Source: JBDSKH01 sp050245915 | GTDB lineage: Bacteria; Actinomycetota; Actinomycetes; Actinomycetales; Microbacteriaceae | DNA length: 45,429 nt | Reading direction: 5' to 3' | NCBI GenBank assembly: GCA_050245915.1 | Contig: JBFWWZ010000019.1 | Span: 1-45,429, forward strand | Shown: positions 31,911 to 40,658 of the stretch, piece by piece | How positions within the stretch are numbered: the first letter of the stretch is position 1 | Layout: each line of letters begins with the position of its first letter | The notes under the pieces: generated by a model | What the model was told of the DNA's origin: nothing | Databases searched by the model: none | The model's input: only the letters and a program-made list of their open reading frames with translations | Program-made: the position numbers and the translations under genes

Positions 31911-32423
31911 GTGAGTGAAAAAGGCGATGGGCCCGCGCCCACCGTCTCTCGGCATCACCCCACCGAGCTGTGGTCGACCTACGAGAGTACGGTGCAGGGT
32001 TACCGTCAGGTCTCCGCGTCATCGCAGTCGCTCTTTCTGACGGCGGGCGCGGTTCTGCTGGGGTGGGGTTTTCGCATCCCTTTCTTCACGGTGATGGCGA
32101 TGGCGATGATCACCACGTGGTACATCTGGTTCCCGGTGATCTTCTCGCGTACCGCGATCGTCGATTATCACAAGTACGACCTGGCGAGCCGGTTCGACCG
32201 TGAGGGCCGGCCGCGCACGAAGCGAGCCGACCCTCTCGACGAGCGCGACTACGCCCGGCTGACGAATTTCGCCCTTCGTCGCCGGGTCTACACCGAGCTG
32301 AGCACCGACGGCCGGCTGCACCGCACGATCCGGGTGAGCCGCCGCAAGGTGGATGTCCTTCTGCCGGTGCTTTTCACGGTCGTGTGGGTGATCTTTGCGG
32401 TGTACGTGCTCATCGAACGCTAA
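31911..32423 (+). CDS. Orphan membrane protein, unknown function
   Basis: A 170-residue protein with a soluble N-terminus (HHPTELWSTYESTVQGYRQVSASSQ), two close membrane helices (SLFLTAGAVLLGWGF and FFTVMAMAMITTWYIWFPVIF), a basic cytoplasmic loop of about 70 residues and a C-terminal helix (LLPVLFTVVWVIFAVYVLI). I do not recognise a family. Codon use contains more T- and A-ending codons than its neighbours (for example CTT, TTT, GAT, GGT), a mild hint of more recent arrival. It lies between a terminated glnA1 and the convergent glnE, with only 11 bases before the glnE stop. Confidence 0.75.
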   Translation: MSEKGDGPAPTVSRHHPTELWSTYESTVQGYRQVSASSQSLFLTAGAVLLGWGFRIPFFTVMAMAMITTWYIWFPVIFSRTAIVDYHKYDLASRFDREGRPRTKRADPLDERDYARLTNFALRRRVYTELSTDGRLHRTIRVSRRKVDVLLPVLFTVVWVIFAVYVLIER

Positions 32424-32434
32424 CGGTTTGACCT

Positions 32435-35323
32435 TCACGACCCGTAGAACCCTTTCTCGAACACCTGCCGCGCGAGCCGCGTGGTGCGCAGGTAGTCCTC
32501 CTCGAGCTGCGAGGCACTGCCGACGGGGTATTCCATGAGGCGCGCGACCCCTTCGAGCTGCTGGCGGTCGACAGGGAGCACATCCGTCGTCTTCGCCGTC
32601 CAGAGGGTGAGAGCCGACCGCGCGCGGGACGCGATCAGCCAGGCGGCGCGCAGCTTGCCGGCATCCTGCTCGGCGATCAGACCGGATGCCGCGGCAGCCG
32701 TCAGCGCGTCGAGCGTCGAGGTGGTCCGCAGCTCCGGCACCGCGGCAGCGTGCTGTAGCTGCAGCAGCTGCACGAACCATTCGACGTCGGAGAGCGAGCC
32801 GCGGCCGAGCTTCAGGTGGCGCGCCGGGTCCGCGCCCTGGGGCAGGCGCTCGGATTCGACTCGCGCCTTGATCCGCTTGATCTCCCGCACCTCGGCGACA
32901 CCGATCGTCTGCGGATAGCGCACCTCGTCGGCGAGAGCAGCGAACTCCGCCAGGAGCGCCCCATCGCCGACGACCCCGCGGGCGCGGAGCAGCGCCTGCG
33001 CCTCCCAGGTCAGCGACCAGCGCTCGTAGTACGCGCGATAGGACTCCAGCGACCGGACGATCGCGCCGTTCTTCCCCTCCGGCCGCAGACCCGTGTCGAG
33101 GTCGAGCGGCAACCGCATGTCCTCGGTGAGCCGGGTCAGCTCATGCACGATGTGCTCCGCGCGCCGCTGCGCCTCCTCCGGCTCGACGCCGGCGGGACGG
33201 CAGACGTACATGACGTCCGCGTCGCTGCCGAAGCCCAGCTCCGCTCCCCCGTACCGGCCCATCGCGATGATGCCGAACTCGATCCCGTCGCCGAAGCGGT
33301 GCGCGAGCGCGAGGGCTCCGGTGAGCGCGGCCGTGGTGATGGAGCTGAGCGCGTCGCCGAGCTCTTCGACGGTGATGATCCCGAGGATGGCGCCGAGGGC
33401 GAGACGCAGCACCTCACGGCGCCGCGCGGTGCGCAGGGCGCCGGCCGCCGCATCCTGATCTTCGGCATGCCGGGCGACGGTGGCCGCCGTCTCGGCCAGC
33501 AGCTCGTCGAGGGGCCGCGGTCGCAGCTCGCCGTCGTTCTCGAGCCAGGCGGCCGCTTCGGGGATCCGCTCGAACAGGCCCCCGACGAAGCGCGAGCTCG
33601 ACAGCACGTGCGTGAGCCGCCGCGCGGCGCCCGAGGAGTCGCGCAGCATCCGCAGGAACCAGTACGCCTCGCCCAGATCGTCGCTCAGCCGCCGGAACGC
33701 CAGCAGCCCGTAGTCGGGGTCGGCGCCTTCCGCGAACCACTGCAGCATGACCGGCAGCAGGGTCCGCTGGATCTGGGCGCGACGGGAGACGCCGCCGGTG
33801 AGCGCCGCGATATGGTGCAGCGCCCCGCGGGGATCGGTGAAGCCGATGGCGGCGAGCCGCGCCTCCGCCTGCTCGCTGGTGAGCGCGTAGCCGTCGTCGG
33901 GCAGCGCCGCCACGGCGGAGAGCAGCGGGCGGTAGAAGAGCCGCTCGTGCAGACTGCGCACCTGGAGCTTCGTCGCCTGCCACGCCTCGACGAGGGCGTC
34001 GGCGGTGGTCGCGAGCCCGGATGCGCGCGCCAGCACGCGCAGGGCGCTCTCGTCGCGCGGCATGAGATGCGTGCGCCGGAGGCGGGACAGTTGCAGCCGG
34101 TGCTCGAGCAGGCGCAGGAACCGGTAGTCGCGGGAGAACTCGGCGGCTTCGGGGCGGCCGATGTACCCGCCGACGGCGAGGGCGTCGAGCCCGGCGAGCG
34201 TCGAGGGCGCCCGGACGCCCGGATCGGAGACGCCGTGCACGAGCTGCAGCAGCTGGATGGTGAACTCCACATCGCGCAGGCCGCCGGGCCCGAGCTTCAG
34301 CTGGATGTCGACCTCCTCCGCGGGAATGTGCGCGGTCACCCGCTCGCGCATCTGCTGCACCGATTCGACGAAGCCATCCCGGCCGGCGCTCGTCCACACG
34401 AAGGGTCCGACACGCTCGACGTAGGCCGCTCCGAGGTCGCGGTCTCCGGCCAGGGGACGCGCTTTGAGCAACGCCTGGAACTCCCAGCTCTTCGCCCAGC
34501 GCTCGTAGTACGCCACGTGCGAGTCCAGGGTGCGGACCAGCGCCCCGTCCTTGCCCTCGGGTCGCAGGTTCGCGTCCACCTCCCAGAGCGGCGGCTCGAG
34601 CGCGAGGTCGCCGATGCCTTTCATGGTGTCCATGGCGAGCCGGGTGGCGACCTCGATGTCGCCGTCCCCGACGAAGATGACGTCGACGTCGGACAGGTAG
34701 TTCAGTTCGCGGGCGCCCGCCTTCCCCATCCCGATGATCGCCAGCCGGGTCGCGGCGAGCGTGTCCGCGTCGGCGCGACTGCCGGCCCGTGCGAGGGCGA
34801 GTGAGGCATCCAGTGCCGCCCCGGCGAGGTCCGCGAGGGCGGCACCCACCCGGTCGACGACCGCGAGCCCGTCGGGTTGCTCCAGATCCCAGGCGGCGAG
34901 ACGCAGCAGTTCGCGCCGGTAGGCGACGCGCAGCGCGTTCCAGCCGCCCTCCCCCGCGAGACCGTCGATGGATGCCGCGAGCAGCTTCCCGTACGCGTCC
35001 GGCCCCGGCACCGTGCGCAGCGGCTTCTTCAGTGCGTCGAGGTGCGCGGGATGCCGCAGCAGGAACCCCGCCATCCCCTCGGAGGCCCCCAGGATGCGGA
35101 GCAGGCGCTCGGCGGTGCCGGGCTTCCCCAGCAGGCCGGCCACGGCATCCGGAGCCGCCTCGCGCAGCGAGGTGACGAACCGGAGCGCCTGATCGGGGTC
35201 CGCGGCAACCGCGAACAGGGGCGTGATGCCGTCGGGCAGGGCCGCCAGTCCGGCCGCCGCCCCGCCGAGGTCGGCGAAACCGTACCGCGCGAGCGCGGTG
35301 AGCGTCGTCGTCGCACGCGTCAT
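32435..35323 (-). CDS. glnE: Bifunctional glutamine synthetase adenylyltransferase/deadenylylase
   Basis: A 962-residue protein with two nucleotidyltransferase domains. The N-terminal deadenylylase half has ELNYLSDVDV (residues 206-215). The C-terminal adenylyltransferase half has GFGSDADVMYV, with Gly699-Ser-Asp701-Ala-Asp703. Each domain is followed by a helical GlnE/GlnD-like region (LGPGGLRDVEF and LGRGSLSDVEW). It adds AMP to, and removes it from, the regulatory tyrosine of GlnA1, tuning glutamine synthesis to nitrogen supply. The ATG lies 16 bases after the glnA2 stop, with an AGGA site, so it is co-transcribed with glnA2. This arrangement is conserved in actinobacteria. Confidence 0.96.
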   Translation of the reverse strand: MTRATTTLTALARYGFADLGGAAAGLAALPDGITPLFAVAADPDQALRFVTSLREAAPDAVAGLLGKPGTAERLLRILGASEGMAGFLLRHPAHLDALKKPLRTVPGPDAYGKLLAASIDGLAGEGGWNALRVAYRRELLRLAAWDLEQPDGLAVVDRVGAALADLAGAALDASLALARAGSRADADTLAATRLAIIGMGKAGARELNYLSDVDVIFVGDGDIEVATRLAMDTMKGIGDLALEPPLWEVDANLRPEGKDGALVRTLDSHVAYYERWAKSWEFQALLKARPLAGDRDLGAAYVERVGPFVWTSAGRDGFVESVQQMRERVTAHIPAEEVDIQLKLGPGGLRDVEFTIQLLQLVHGVSDPGVRAPSTLAGLDALAVGGYIGRPEAAEFSRDYRFLRLLEHRLQLSRLRRTHLMPRDESALRVLARASGLATTADALVEAWQATKLQVRSLHERLFYRPLLSAVAALPDDGYALTSEQAEARLAAIGFTDPRGALHHIAALTGGVSRRAQIQRTLLPVMLQWFAEGADPDYGLLAFRRLSDDLGEAYWFLRMLRDSSGAARRLTHVLSSSRFVGGLFERIPEAAAWLENDGELRPRPLDELLAETAATVARHAEDQDAAAGALRTARRREVLRLALGAILGIITVEELGDALSSITTAALTGALALAHRFGDGIEFGIIAMGRYGGAELGFGSDADVMYVCRPAGVEPEEAQRRAEHIVHELTRLTEDMRLPLDLDTGLRPEGKNGAIVRSLESYRAYYERWSLTWEAQALLRARGVVGDGALLAEFAALADEVRYPQTIGVAEVREIKRIKARVESERLPQGADPARHLKLGRGSLSDVEWFVQLLQLQHAAAVPELRTTSTLDALTAAAASGLIAEQDAGKLRAAWLIASRARSALTLWTAKTTDVLPVDRQQLEGVARLMEYPVGSASQLEEDYLRTTRLARQVFEKGFYGS

Positions 35324-35339
35324 GACGCCGTCCTGCCGG

Positions 35340-36677
35340 CTAGAGGATCTCCAGGTTGCTGGCGAGCTCGAACGGCGTCACCTGGGCCCGGTACCCGGCC
35401 CACTCGCGGCGCTTGTTCGCGAGCACGTACTGGAACACCTGCTCGCCGAGGGTCTCGGCGACCAGTTCGGAGTCCTCCATGTAGCCGAGCGCCCGGTCGA
35501 GCGACGCGGGGAGGCTGTCGTAGCCCATGGCGCGGCGTTCGGCGTCGGTCATGCTCCAGACGTCGCCCTCGGCCTCCGGGGGCAGCTCGTAGCCGCCCTC
35601 GATGCCTTTGAGCCCGGCAGCCAGCAGCAGCGCGAACGCCAGGTAGGGGTTGGCGGCGGAATCCATGGCGCGGTACTCGATGCGCGCGCTCTGGCCCTTG
35701 CCGAGCTTGTAGAGCGGCACGCGGACGAGCGCGGAGCGGTTGTTGTGACCCCAGGTGAGGTAGCTCGGAGCCTCGTCACCGCCCCAGAGGCGCTTGTACG
35801 AGTTGACGAACTGGTTGGTGACCGCGGTGATCTCGGGGGCGTGCTTCAGCAGGCCCGCGACGAACTGGCGCCCGATCGTGGACAGCTGGTACTGGCCGGA
35901 CGGGTCGAAGAACGCGTTCGTGTCACCCTCGAACAGCGACATGTGGGTGTGCATCCCCGAGCCGGGCCGGCCGGAGAGCGGCTTCGGCATGAAGGTCGCG
36001 TAGACGCCCTGCTCGATGGCGACCTCTTTGACCACCGTCCGGAACGTCATGATGTTGTCCGCCGTGGTGAGCGCATCCGCGTAGCGGAGGTCGATCTCGT
36101 TCTGCCCGGGCCCCGCCTCGTGGTGGCTGAACTCGACGGAGATGCCGAGGTCTTCGAGCATCCGCACCGAGCGGCGGCGGAAGTCGTTGGCCGTCCCGCC
36201 CGGCACGTTGTCGAAGTAGCCTGCCCCGTCGACCGGCTCGGGGAGCCCGTCGACCAGTTTCGACGACTTCAGCAGGTAGAACTCGATCTCGGGGTGCGTG
36301 TAGAACGTGAACCCGCGGTCGGCGGCTTTCGCGAGGGCACGCTTCAGCACGTTGCGCGGGTCGGCGGAGGCGGGCTGGCCGTCGGGGGTGGTGATGTCGC
36401 AGAACATGCGGGCGGTCGGGTCGACTTCACCGCGCCACGGGAGGATCTGGAACGTCGTCGGATCGGGGTGCGCGAGCACATCCGCCTCGTAGGAGCGGGT
36501 GAGTCCTTCGATCGCCGAGCCGTCGAATCCGACGCCCTCGTTGAACGCGCCCTCGACCTCGGCGGGTGCGAGCGCGACGGACTTCAGCGTGCCGACGACG
36601 TCGGTGAACCACAGCCGTACGAACTTGACGCCGCGTTCCTCGATCGTGCGGAGAACGAAGTCGCGCTGCTTGTCCAT
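35340..36677 (-). CDS. glnA2: Glutamine synthetase family protein GlnA2
   Basis: A 445-residue second glutamine synthetase-like enzyme of the actinobacterial GlnA2 type, usually paired with glnE. It contains VKFVRLWFTDVVGTLKSV, GVGFDGSAIEG, the catalytic HPEIEFYL, FMPKPLSGRPGSGMHTH and NSYKRLWGGDEAP. The segment equivalent to the GlnA1 adenylylation loop reads GGYELPPEAEGD. In related species GlnA2 enzymes differ in activity: some make glutamine poorly and some act on polyamines, so the reaction here is not certain. The ATG at 36677 (MDKQRDFVLRT) gives the standard family length and follows TAGCCT by seven bases. The panB start is 49 bases away on the other strand. Confidence 0.93.
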   Translation of the reverse strand: MDKQRDFVLRTIEERGVKFVRLWFTDVVGTLKSVALAPAEVEGAFNEGVGFDGSAIEGLTRSYEADVLAHPDPTTFQILPWRGEVDPTARMFCDITTPDGQPASADPRNVLKRALAKAADRGFTFYTHPEIEFYLLKSSKLVDGLPEPVDGAGYFDNVPGGTANDFRRRSVRMLEDLGISVEFSHHEAGPGQNEIDLRYADALTTADNIMTFRTVVKEVAIEQGVYATFMPKPLSGRPGSGMHTHMSLFEGDTNAFFDPSGQYQLSTIGRQFVAGLLKHAPEITAVTNQFVNSYKRLWGGDEAPSYLTWGHNNRSALVRVPLYKLGKGQSARIEYRAMDSAANPYLAFALLLAAGLKGIEGGYELPPEAEGDVWSMTDAERRAMGYDSLPASLDRALGYMEDSELVAETLGEQVFQYVLANKRREWAGYRAQVTPFELASNLEIL

Positions 36678-36684
36678 GCTGCTC

Positions 36685-36690
36685 AGGCTA
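36685..36690 (-). promoter_or_regulatory. -10 element TAGCCT of glnA2-glnE (leaderless)
   Basis: TAGCCT ends seven bases before the glnA2 ATG. No GlnR half-sites are seen here, unlike at glnA1. Confidence 0.55.
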
Positions 36691-36726
36691 CCGGCATCGC
36701 CCCCGCGACCGTGACAGACTGGCGCC

Positions 36727-37542
36727 ATGGCCGAGCCCGTCAAGAAGGTCCGCACCCGCCACTTCCAGAACGCGAAAGAGCAGGGGATCAAGATCACCGG
36801 CCTGACGAGCTACGACATGCTCACGGCCGGCATCTTCGACAGGGCGGGCATCGACTTCCTGCTGGTCGGCGACTCCGCCGGCAACAACGTGTTCGGCTAC
36901 GACACCACCCTCCCGGTGTCGATCGACGACCTCATCCCGCTGACCCGAGCGGTGGCGGGGGCGGTGCAGCGCGCGTTCGTGATCGCCGACATGCCGTTCG
37001 GCTCGTACGAGACCGGCCCGGATGAGGCGCTGCACACCGCGTTCCGCTTCATGAAAGAGACCGGGGCCCACGCCGTGAAGCTGGAGGGCGGGGTGCGCAG
37101 CGCCGAGCAGATCCGGCGGATCGTGTCGGCCGGCATCCCGGTGATGGGGCATGTCGGGTTCACCCCGCAGAGCGAGCATCAGCTGGGCGGCCACGTCATC
37201 CAGGGTCGTGGCGAACGGGCGGAGACGCTGCTCGCGGATGCCCACGCGGTCGAGGATGCCGGGGCATTCGCGGTGGTGCTCGAGATGGTGCCGGCGGAGG
37301 TCGCGAAGCGCGTCACCGCGGAGCTGAAGATCCCCACGATCAGTGTCGGCGCCGGCCCGCACACCGACGGGCAGCTGCTCGTCTGGACGGACTGGGCGGG
37401 GCTCACCACCGGCCGCATCCCGACGTTCGTGCAGAAGTACGCCGACCTCAACCAGGTGCTCACCGACGCGGCGACCGCGTACATCGCCGACGTCGGGTCA
37501 GGTGCCTACCCGGACGACGCGCACAGCTTCCACGACATCTGA
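36727..37542 (+). CDS. panB: 3-methyl-2-oxobutanoate hydroxymethyltransferase
   Basis: A 271-residue PanB, a TIM-barrel enzyme that transfers a hydroxymethyl group to 2-oxoisovalerate in the first step of pantothenate synthesis. Motifs include ITGLTSYDMLTAGIFDRAG, the metal-binding LLVGDSAGNNVFGYD, IADMPFGSYE, AVKLEGG, PVMGHVGFTPQ and SVGAGPHTDGQLLV. The ATG has CAGACT six bases upstream, a near-match to the leaderless pattern in this window. The DUF72 gene starts four bases after its stop. Confidence 0.96.
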   Translation: MAEPVKKVRTRHFQNAKEQGIKITGLTSYDMLTAGIFDRAGIDFLLVGDSAGNNVFGYDTTLPVSIDDLIPLTRAVAGAVQRAFVIADMPFGSYETGPDEALHTAFRFMKETGAHAVKLEGGVRSAEQIRRIVSAGIPVMGHVGFTPQSEHQLGGHVIQGRGERAETLLADAHAVEDAGAFAVVLEMVPAEVAKRVTAELKIPTISVGAGPHTDGQLLVWTDWAGLTTGRIPTFVQKYADLNQVLTDAATAYIADVGSGAYPDDAHSFHDI

Positions 37543-37546
37543 GCCC

Positions 37547-38362
37547 ATGCCGGAGGCGCGGATCGGCATCTCGGGCTGGGTCTATGCGCCGTGGCGTGGC
37601 GTGTTCTACCCGACGGGCCTCCGGCAGGCCGACGAACTGGCGTACGCCTCGAGCCATGTCACGTCGATCGAGTTGAACGGCTCGTTCTATTCGCTGCAGA
37701 AGCCGGCGAGCTACCAGCGCTGGCGCGATCAGACCCCGCCGGGCTTCGTGTTCTCGGTGAAGGGCCCGCGGTTCATCACGCACATCAAGCGACTCGGCGA
37801 CATCGACCTGCCGCTCGCGAACTTCCTCGCCTCCGGCGTTCTGGCCCTGGACGGCAAGCTCGGACCACTGCTCTGGCAGCTGCCGCCGAACCTCCCCTAC
37901 GACCCCGCCCTCATCGAGCGGTTCCTGGAGCGCCTGCCGCACACGACGGCGGAGGCTCTCGAGCTCGCGCGCGGTCGCGAGGCGCGCATGGAGGGCAGGG
38001 AGTTCCTGCAACTCGACGCCGACCGTCCACTGCGGCATGCGATCGAGCCGCGCTCCCCCAGTTTCGACGACCCGCGATTCGCGGAGCAGCTGACCCGGCA
38101 TGGCGTGGCGACGGTGCTCGGCGACAACGAGGGACGGTGGCCGCGCCTCGACTGGACCACCGCCGACTTCGCCTACGCGCGGCTGCACGGTGACGAAGTG
38201 CTCTACACCAGCGGGTACGACGATGAATCTCTGGATGCCTGGGCCGGCTGGGTGCGCGCCCACCTGACCGCGGGGCGGGACGCATTCGTCTACTTCGACA
38301 ACGACGCGAAGGTGCGCGCGCCGATCGACGCGATGGGGCTGATCAGGCGGCTGATCCGCTAG
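37547..38362 (+). CDS. DUF72 domain protein
   Basis: A 271-residue TIM-barrel-like protein of the DUF72 (YecE) family. It opens with IGISGWVYAPWRGVFYPTGL and continues ELNGSFYSLQKPASYQRWRDQTPPGFVFSVKGPRFITH, both typical of the family. The closing region is FVYFDNDAKVRAPIDA. No biochemical function is established for DUF72. The ATG is 4 bases after the panB stop, so the genes are transcribed together. Its TAG overlaps the stop of the convergent small gene within a CTAG. Confidence 0.9.
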   Translation: MPEARIGISGWVYAPWRGVFYPTGLRQADELAYASSHVTSIELNGSFYSLQKPASYQRWRDQTPPGFVFSVKGPRFITHIKRLGDIDLPLANFLASGVLALDGKLGPLLWQLPPNLPYDPALIERFLERLPHTTAEALELARGREARMEGREFLQLDADRPLRHAIEPRSPSFDDPRFAEQLTRHGVATVLGDNEGRWPRLDWTTADFAYARLHGDEVLYTSGYDDESLDAWAGWVRAHLTAGRDAFVYFDNDAKVRAPIDAMGLIRRLIR

Positions 38363-38523
38363 TCGTCGTCGTCGGCGGCCCAGGCCGCAGCGCGCTCCTG
38401 CGCGATCTGCGGTGCACGCTCGGCGTCCTCGCGCGTCGCGTACGGGCCGTCGCGATCGGATCCGAGCGACTGCGGACCCTCCTCGACCTCACCGGTCTTG
38501 TTGTTGTACCACCACTCGGTCAT
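38359..38523 (-). CDS. 54-residue acidic SPOR-like protein
   Basis: A short gene encoding MTEWWYNNKTGEVEEG, then PQSLGSDRDGPYATREDAERAPQIAQER and an Asp-rich end (AADDDD). Small actinobacterial proteins of the type MTEYWYNxKTGxVEEGxxS...GPYxTREEAxxAL have this pattern and are commonly listed as SPOR-domain-like or, wrongly, as methionine aminopeptidase. The real map gene is the next gene on the other strand. The ATG at 38523 has TACGCT exactly six bases upstream, which supports expression. The function is unknown. Confidence 0.8.
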   Translation of the reverse strand: MTEWWYNNKTGEVEEGPQSLGSDRDGPYATREDAERAPQIAQERAAAWAADDDD

Positions 38524-38529
38524 GCGTCC

Positions 38530-38535
38530 AGCGTA
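38530..38535 (-). promoter_or_regulatory. -10 element TACGCT of the 54-residue gene (leaderless)
   Basis: TACGCT ends six bases before its ATG. The map -10 element on the other strand is 11 bases away. Confidence 0.55.
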
Positions 38536-38546
38536 TCCGCCGGCCC

Positions 38547-38552
38547 TAGGCT
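38547..38552 (+). promoter_or_regulatory. -10 element TAGGCT of map (leaderless)
   Basis: TAGGCT ends six bases before the map ATG at 38559. Confidence 0.6.
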
Positions 38553-38558
38553 CGGACC

Positions 38559-39425
38559 ATGCCCCGTGACGCTGCCGGACACCTCACAGCGGGCCGCATC
38601 TCTCCCCCGCGCGCCGTTCCGGCATCCATCGCCCGGCCCGAATACGTGGGACGTCCGGCACCGGCGCCCGACAGCCACGGCGACGTGTACACCGCCCGCG
38701 AGATCGAGCTGATCCGGGAGAGCGGGCGCATCGCCGCGGGCGCCGTCGAGGCGGCCGGGGCGGCGATCCGTCCCGGCGTCACGACCGACGAACTCGATGC
38801 GATCGCCCACGAGTACGTGATCGCGCACGATGCATACCCGTCGACCCTGCAGTACCGCGGGTACCCGAAGTCCTCGTGCACGTCGGTGAACGAGGTGATC
38901 TGCCACGGGATCCCCGACGACACCGTGCTGGTCGACGGCGACATCGTCAACATCGACGTCACCGTGTACAAGAACGGCATGCACGGCGACCTCAACACGA
39001 CGTTCGTCGTCGGCGACGCGGCCCAGGATGCCGTCGACCTCGTCGAGCGCACCCGCGAGGCCCTGAACCGCGGCATCCGCGCCGTCGCGCCCGGGCGCCC
39101 GATCAACGTGATCGGCCGGGCGATCGAGAGCTACGCGAGGCGATTCGGCTACGGCGTGGTGCGGGACTACACCGGGCACGGGGTCGGCGCGACCTTCCAT
39201 TCGGGCCTCGTGGTGCCGCACTACGACGCGGCCCCGGCGTACGACCAGCCGATCGAGGCCGGCATGGTGTTCACCATCGAGCCGATGCTCACCCTCGGCC
39301 CCGTCGACTGGGACGTGTGGCCCGACGACTGGACGGTGGTCACCCGCGACCGCGGACTCACCGCCCAGTTCGAGCACACCCTCGTCGTCACCGAGAACGG
39401 CGCCGAGATCCTGACCCTGCCGTAG
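38559..39425 (+). CDS. map: Type I methionine aminopeptidase
   Basis: A 288-residue M24A metallopeptidase that removes the initiator methionine. It has an N-terminal extension of about 40 residues (ending YVGRPAPAPD) as in actinobacterial MetAP-1c. The catalytic core contains CHGIPDD, the metal ligands Asp in VNIDVTVY and GMHGDLNTTF, His in YTGHGVG, and Glu in FTIEPML and FEHTLVV. The ATG follows TAGGCT by six bases. The ppgK gene starts 17 bases downstream in the same direction. Confidence 0.96.
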   Translation: MPRDAAGHLTAGRISPPRAVPASIARPEYVGRPAPAPDSHGDVYTAREIELIRESGRIAAGAVEAAGAAIRPGVTTDELDAIAHEYVIAHDAYPSTLQYRGYPKSSCTSVNEVICHGIPDDTVLVDGDIVNIDVTVYKNGMHGDLNTTFVVGDAAQDAVDLVERTREALNRGIRAVAPGRPINVIGRAIESYARRFGYGVVRDYTGHGVGATFHSGLVVPHYDAAPAYDQPIEAGMVFTIEPMLTLGPVDWDVWPDDWTVVTRDRGLTAQFEHTLVVTENGAEILTLP

Positions 39426-39442
39426 TGCGAGAGGATGGTCGC

Positions 39443-40216
39443 ATGACGACCCTGGCGATCGGCATCGACATCGGCGGCACCGGCATCAAAGGGGCGGTGG
39501 TGGATGTCACCACGGGCGAGCTGGTCAGCGATCGCGCCAAGGTGCTCACCCCCGAGGGCGGCGAACCCGACGACATCGTGGCCGCCGTCGTCGAGATGAT
39601 CGACGGCTTCGGCCCCACCGCCGACGGCCTGCCGGTCGGGGTGTGCTTCCCCGCCACCGTCATCGACGGACGCACCATGTCGGCCGCCAACGTCTCGAAG
39701 AAGTGGATCGGCCTCGAGGCGGAGAAGCTGTTCGAGGCGGCCCTCGGGCGCGACATCTTCTTCATCAACGACGCGGATGCCGCCGGCATCGCCGAGGCGC
39801 ACTTCGGTGCCGCGCGCGGACGTCGCGGCCTCGTCATCCTGACCACCCTCGGCACCGGGATCGGGAGCGCCTTTCTGTACAACGGGGTGCTGATCCCCAA
39901 CACCGAGCTGGGGCATCTGGAGATCGAGGGCAAAGAGGCCGAGAAGCGCGCCTCGTTCGCCGCGAAGGAGCGCAAAGGCCTCGACTGGGCGGCCTGGGCG
40001 GAACGCCTCCAGCAGTACTACGAGAAGCTCGAGTCGCTGTTCTCGCCGACCCTCTTCATCGTCGGGGGCGGTGTCTCGAAGGAGCACGAGGCGTTCCTGC
40101 CGCTGCTGAAGCTGCACACGCCGATCGTCCCGGCGGAGCTGCGCAACAACGCCGGCATCATGGGCGCCGCGAGTCTCGCGGCCGACCCGTCAGGCTTTAC
40201 GACCGGGAGCCGTTGA
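39443..40216 (+). CDS. ppgK: Polyphosphate glucokinase (ROK family)
   Basis: A 257-residue ROK-family kinase, the size of actinobacterial polyphosphate/ATP glucokinases. The phosphate-binding motif is GIDIGGTGIKGAVVD at the N-terminus. The sugar-binding/catalytic Asp is in FINDADAAGIAEAHFG, followed by TLGTGIGSA and ELGHLEIEG. It phosphorylates glucose to glucose 6-phosphate using polyphosphate. A GAGAGG site about 8 bases upstream and a GAGGAT near the leaderless position both support the ATG. The 3' end overlaps the convergent membrane-protein gene by 27 bases. Confidence 0.93.
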   Translation: MTTLAIGIDIGGTGIKGAVVDVTTGELVSDRAKVLTPEGGEPDDIVAAVVEMIDGFGPTADGLPVGVCFPATVIDGRTMSAANVSKKWIGLEAEKLFEAALGRDIFFINDADAAGIAEAHFGAARGRRGLVILTTLGTGIGSAFLYNGVLIPNTELGHLEIEGKEAEKRASFAAKERKGLDWAAWAERLQQYYEKLESLFSPTLFIVGGGVSKEHEAFLPLLKLHTPIVPAELRNNAGIMGAASLAADPSGFTTGSR

Positions 40217-40639
40217 CGGGAAGTCGCCGCTCGGGCTCGCGGCCCGGCGCACGAACCTGAGGCGCTCGGCGCCGAGCTCGTCGCCTTTGCGCGCTCCCGG
40301 CCACACCCGCTGCACGAACGACTCCCACGCGGTCTCGTACGCCTGCGCCCGACCGGGGAGGAACGATCGGAGCGCGACCGTCACCAGCACCGCCAGCAGC
40401 GCGGCGCTCGCGATGAGCAGCGTGTTCCCGCCGATCGGATCGTCGCCCCGGATCGCGCGGAACACCATCAGCCCGAGCGCGGCGACCACCGCGACGATGC
40501 CGAAGATCAGGAGCAGGTCGAGGACGAAGCGACGCACCAGCGCGGTGCGGGCGGCCTGCGCCGCCTGGACGTCGAGCGGATCGACACCCGTTGCGGCGAG
40601 CTCGTCGGCGACAGCGCGTGCGGAGGTCCAATCGGCCAT
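40190..40639 (-). CDS. Small membrane protein, unknown function
   Basis: A 149-residue protein with two membrane helices (FVLDLLLIFGIVAVVAALGLMVF and TLLIASAALLAVLVTVAL) between a soluble N-terminal helix (DWTSARAVADELAATG) and a basic C-terminal part (ETAWESFVQRVWPGARKGDELGAERLRFVRRA). I cannot assign a family. The ATG at 40639 is supported by TAGCCT six bases upstream. The last 27 bases overlap the end of ppgK on the other strand. Confidence 0.75.
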   Translation of the reverse strand: MADWTSARAVADELAATGVDPLDVQAAQAARTALVRRFVLDLLLIFGIVAVVAALGLMVFRAIRGDDPIGGNTLLIASAALLAVLVTVALRSFLPGRAQAYETAWESFVQRVWPGARKGDELGAERLRFVRRAASPSGDFPSTAPGRKA

Positions 40640-40645
40640 GCGTTC

Positions 40646-40651
40646 AGGCTA
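40646..40651 (-). promoter_or_regulatory. -10 element TAGCCT of the 40190-40639 gene (leaderless)
   Basis: TAGCCT ends six bases before the ATG at 40639. It is 7 bases beyond the desaturase stop. Confidence 0.55.
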
Positions 40652-40658
40652 GCGGGCG

